A stretch of 7,591 bases of DNA from Oscillospiraceae bacterium (GTDB lineage Bacteria > Bacillota > Clostridia > Oscillospirales > Oscillospiraceae), in the NCBI GenBank assembly GCA_031266955.1, contig JAISAA010000088.1, positions 1 through 7,591 on the forward strand, given 5' to 3'. Of the stretch, positions 7,401 through 7,591 are shown in pieces. Made by a program: the position numbers and the translations under genes. Below the pieces are notes generated by a model. It was not told the origin of the DNA. It made no database searches and saw only the letters and a program-made list of their open reading frames with translations. Every line of letters begins with the position of its first letter. Position 1 is the first letter of the stretch.

Positions 7401-7591
7401 GTGCCGCGCAGATCGGTCCACTGTCCGCTCAGCGACGTCTCCTCCCCGTCATCTTCTCTCTTGGTCAGCCAGGCGTTGTAGTTTTTGAGATCGACCTGCC
7501 CGAACACGCCGAACTTGACGGCGACGACGCTGTAGTCAAAGCCGATGCCGACAAAGGCCTTGAGATAGGCGTTGATGCGCAGGGTCACGAG
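1433..7591 (-). CDS. Giant modular SLH-anchored surface protein (5' end outside window)
   Basis: An uninterrupted frame of 2052 codons plus TAA. It stays open to the window edge, so the GTG at 7588 is not taken as the start and any signal peptide is outside; residues below count that codon as 1. Order of parts: beta-rich segment of unknown type (1-110); likely beta-propeller repeats (191-606); three CARDB/Ig-type modules (about 662-1014); cadherin-like domain (1015-1116); Ig-like (1117-1221); Ig-like beginning TAPVI and ending CDNAGNE (1222-1328); FN3-like (1329-1438); two Ig-like modules (1439-1547, 1548-1668); a domain like DUF5018 with VTAENGNTNNYTARI (1669-1763); charged Gly/Glu/Lys linker (1769-1789); Asp/Gly/Thr-rich segment (1790-1873); three SLH domains (1874-2051). 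Only five cysteines occur, typical of exported Gram-positive proteins. There is no LPXTG motif. SLH domains bind secondary cell-wall polymer, so it is inferred to sit on the cell surface; adhesion or glycan binding is likely but the ligand is unknown. No catalytic motif was recognised. Confidence 0.93.
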   Translation of the reverse strand, partial: LVTLRINAYLKAFVGIGFDYSVVAVKFGVFGQVDLKNYNAWLTKREDDGEETSLSGQWTDLRGTVGIEFYLKILFIKYRKILASHEFKVGTWETGEWDDIEAWRVAAKFPNDFGGFGATTFAQNMMLAYAASPAQLETVSEGMYVEDRDYLDLEERVWGGGQPPAARLQSAGFGPQSIDVSNKLENLQSNSYPYANPFVTDNGDMVVFLSDGDSTDLDATRVEYTRLQNGAYAAPQPVVGENEFIDEKYGDSNLQFDSKGNMSVAAWQSQTKKLELDPGQPATADDLNAMMNATDIYASVYSGNTWATARLTNNSAADMAPVTATNGSRAIVIWRRLAATSTDNVESMEFDARDDLMYSVYNGAAWEPEKQLYNGTSGAVKGLSAAMDAAGNTLVAYTVDTARYVGNTAGASEQKLDIAYSLIDSAGDVAVLTMFLTNDAAPDENPQVTTATLNGAERFITAWYTQQPLADDAAGGSVSDIRLQVIDGNGFPYDDFPGGINEINQNSSVAISNQFRFGNSTSGNIEDLTLVWIAPEMDDAAIPEKGDAQTMDTDSVYAIRFLQENDDIYVTAPMPIVEPGENTKVDHVDAYLSGANEIKAVLQTTTYDITKGSETVDIEERIDGEDVVVGTVTIATPISAMKTATGNFKNAISAGDPIFNYAEVRHSNSLPLQVTVANLGKEAITGIKVTTQDAGDDDKPSTRSFDGLKLMPNSSVTLIVYHPLADEGKLIKNITVTTAATFGTGGTISESSEAQTQVADTGIGSLAVTKEENKVRDIQIKLYNQSEIELAGMHTANQSYNVKIGFYNDNLSNDPATGVTLVPGETGMTAADESNVFTVDEDRLTLIDNGAFVGNFKYALPGTGFADGDIPLYATVWIEDTVNGEKVTVPEVYAANNAGSVFFTDPVARNNGVPIQITAELSVGGSENTVADITVKNLAWADNTSDETGGNLIVTLLDGEGAALETLRSVDILQGNGLIQLGGEDSKTITFEFSQPGETVNASYVVLSKTATDNTLSALRVDGVALEFDPATTEYTADVENLFAADVNAIAAYPGASVSARLIGGAENTLTSTDGVLSGRLSLDLGGKGTVTENVIEVTVTPYEGTASQTYRVTLNDTFVDDTDSAFVNTGRVSLEAPAWIKTSGEMQITASLSGFTAAPTGYTTSVASAQHGNALDWDGTNESGTVTVTIPEGEGRHSLSVRVYDEKSYYTEATATVTLDETAPVISDIVFEETDVPLISAMLQSAAPTNDGITDKQLKVHFKVTDAVSGVNNETVKVIVGGKEYTAIPDNSIYTATVTQAFTGELKLVACDNAGNETEESKEVLIDDALDVGTITTVKAETTQTSAKLYGAATTETHLIRDYGIEWRVKPQTQTDEGWTTLSLVKDGESKAEGFSVSVSIPPDPDPNPEIVYEYRAFVEDTIGSSHYGDTNTFRVLPCACEIEGVAITNAPSIEIPFRDATATITLASEYTYENNGCTAHSGDEENAEFTTSYSITDDAPSATLEGDKLTVNTPGTVTVKVTVVYKVGEHEVTTSEAPLAFTVTKQAAPAVTSVIYAQPDDWNPSGTVTLTLSGVNMRLAHNITVTATAVDGEGEPITDEEPITATAEATGDESGNFTATLEGIQNTSTDEDKTYALTVTMTVDEGGEGEDRTPADMLKQLVVPRAPKTGAEILEYSVEEQLAPAEIDSVERTITVVVPRSVKLDELSDTLEDAAQITLSPNAKIEIEAREVSGATLTVTYLVTAENGNTNNYTARISLQPLFIPAPESGGEKKTGGEETDKPADEAVMFPIVTGERVENSDGSVTLPNGGKLELENGVTVQTDGETTIADDTITMAEGVAAVITQPDGASREVSSNYTIFTDGSVRWSSVFGDVPGNEWYYGDVEYVYENKLFTGTAAGEFSPGMTADRAMLATVLWRHAGSPDSAGGAFRDVDAGSYYYDAVSWAAENGIVNGVGDGRFDPNADITREQLATLIYRYAAQTDTEFREARPYDGFADADKIAGYADEAVKALYCAGIISGKPDGVFDPQGKATRAEVAAIIRRFLEYGK
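1436..1969 (-). other. Three C-terminal SLH domains
   Basis: SLH1 spans about 1969-1820 (GDVPGNEWYYGDVEYVYE to LWRHAG), SLH2 about 1798-1640 (FRDVDAGSYYYDAVSWA to IYRYAA) and SLH3 about 1606-1445 (FADADKIAGYADEAVKAL to RRFLE). Each has the F.DV...W/Y..AV..A start, a G.G.F.P turn and the R-containing second helix. The helix-start motif is ITREQ in SLH2 and ATRAE in SLH3, close to the canonical TRAE, but MTADR in SLH1. Three SLH repeats normally form one pseudo-threefold unit that holds pyruvylated wall polysaccharide non-covalently. This gives the protein its location. Confidence 0.95.
1970..2299 (-). other. Charged linker and Gly/Asp/Thr-rich pre-SLH segment
   Basis: Residues 1764-1873. A hydrophilic stretch rich in Glu, Lys and Gly (ESGGEKKTGGEETDKPADE) joins the last beta domain to a segment with repeated short units of the type DGSVTLPNGGKLE, NGVTVQTDGETT and DGSVRW. 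This NG/DG-V-T pattern is often seen just ahead of SLH triplets in clostridial surface proteins, as I recall, and probably forms a small repetitive beta structure or a spacer through the cell wall. No catalytic or binding motif is visible. Confidence 0.6.
2300..4546 (-). other. Tandem cadherin-like, Ig-like and FN3-like domains
   Basis: Residues 1015-1763. The cadherin-like module (1015-1116) has the LSALRVDGVALEFDPATTEY pattern and ends YRVTL. It is followed by Ig-like modules at 1117-1221 and 1222-1328, then an FN3-like unit at 1329-1438 with TSAKLYGAATTE and YEYRAFVED. Ig-like modules follow at 1439-1547, which has three cysteines (1439, 1441, 1478), and at 1548-1668. Last is a DUF5018-like module at 1669-1763. 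Boundaries are approximate and drawn from hydrophobic pattern and linkers. Such strings serve as stalks or carbohydrate/protein binding units in surface proteins; none can be assigned a ligand. Confidence 0.65.
3362..3379. repeat. Three-copy hexamer repeat encoding a DPDPNP linker
   Basis: CGGGTT, CGGGTC, CGGGTC in direct succession on the plus strand. Read on the minus strand it encodes Asp-Pro, Asp-Pro, Asn-Pro, inside a loop of the FN3-like module. A small in-frame repeat of this sort can change length by slippage without breaking the frame. Confidence 0.75.
4547..5605 (-). other. Three CARDB/Ig-type beta-sandwich modules
   Basis: Residues 662-1014. The first (about 662-760) has the CARDB-like pattern LPLQVTVANLGKEAITGIKV then LMPNSSVTLIVYHP. 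The second (about 765-900) begins VRDIQIKLYNQSEIEL and contains YNVKIGFYNDN. The third (about 912-1010) has TVADITVKNLAWADN, then NLIVTLLDGEGAAL and SKTITFEFSQPGE. All three repeat the order of an aligned N-rich strand, a loop and an S/T-rich strand. CARDB modules are adhesion-type folds in bacterial surface proteins; the assignment is by pattern only. Confidence 0.6.
5771..7018 (-). repeat. Seven degenerate repeats, probable beta-propeller
   Basis: A core of the form hydrophobic/Pro-x-hydrophobic, D/N-x-x-G-N, then V-x-W recurs at residues 191-213 (NPFVTDNGDMVVFLSD), 250-269 (LQFDSKGNMSVAAWQ), 317-337 (PVTATNGSRAIVIWRR), 381-399 (AAMDAAGNTLVAYTVD), 443-465 (NPQVTTATLNGAERFITAWY), 511-535 (FGNSTSGNIEDLTLVWIA) and 586-605 (DAYLSGANEIKAVLQT). 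Successive cores start 59, 67, 64, 62, 68 and 75 residues apart, which fits one propeller blade each. I see no Asp-box (SxDxGxTW) and no sialidase catalytic residues, so this is more likely a binding propeller than an enzyme. Confidence 0.65.

Noticed and set aside
7586..7588. GTG at 7588 as the true start of the surface protein
   Set aside because: The frame stays open to the edge (CTC before GTG), no signal peptide follows it, and the residues read as the middle of a beta-rich domain.

Overview
The window looks like a chromosomal piece of a fairly GC-rich, Gram-positive-type bacterium of the Clostridia/Eubacteriales kind. The signs are a very large extracytoplasmic protein anchored by three C-terminal S-layer homology (SLH) domains, strong GGGGAGG-type ribosome binding, sigma-A-like promoter elements, and MutL-dependent mismatch repair. 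The taxonomic placement is an inference; no rRNA or other marker is present. All three genes lie on the minus strand, so transcription runs from high to low coordinates.

Layout from right to left. (1) 7591 to 1433: one open frame of about 2050 codons, cut at its 5' end by the window edge. It encodes a modular surface protein: an N-terminal beta-rich segment, a probable seven-repeat beta-propeller, three CARDB/Ig-type modules, a cadherin-like domain, a run of Ig/FN3-like domains, a charged linker, a short Gly/Asp/Thr-rich segment and three SLH domains. (2) 1432 to 1276: an intergenic region of 157 bases with a perfect 12-bp hairpin plus T-run terminator, an AT-rich 25-bp near-palindrome, and an extended -10 promoter with a very short leader. 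(3) 1275 to 211: a fold-type III alanine racemase homologue of 354 residues that has lost the PLP-binding lysine (Ser32 in its place) and several other active-site residues, though the frame is intact and well equipped for expression. (4) 203 to 1: the first 67 codons of mutL, beginning 7 bases after the racemase-like stop and so probably in the same transcript.

The surface protein is transcriptionally separate from the racemase-like/mutL pair, and I see no functional link between the two units. The most interesting feature is the lysine-less racemase homologue: it is unlikely to be a working alanine racemase, yet it does not look like a decaying gene and it sits directly ahead of mutL. The second is the domain architecture of the surface protein. 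I found no RNA genes, mobile elements, CRISPR arrays or defence genes.
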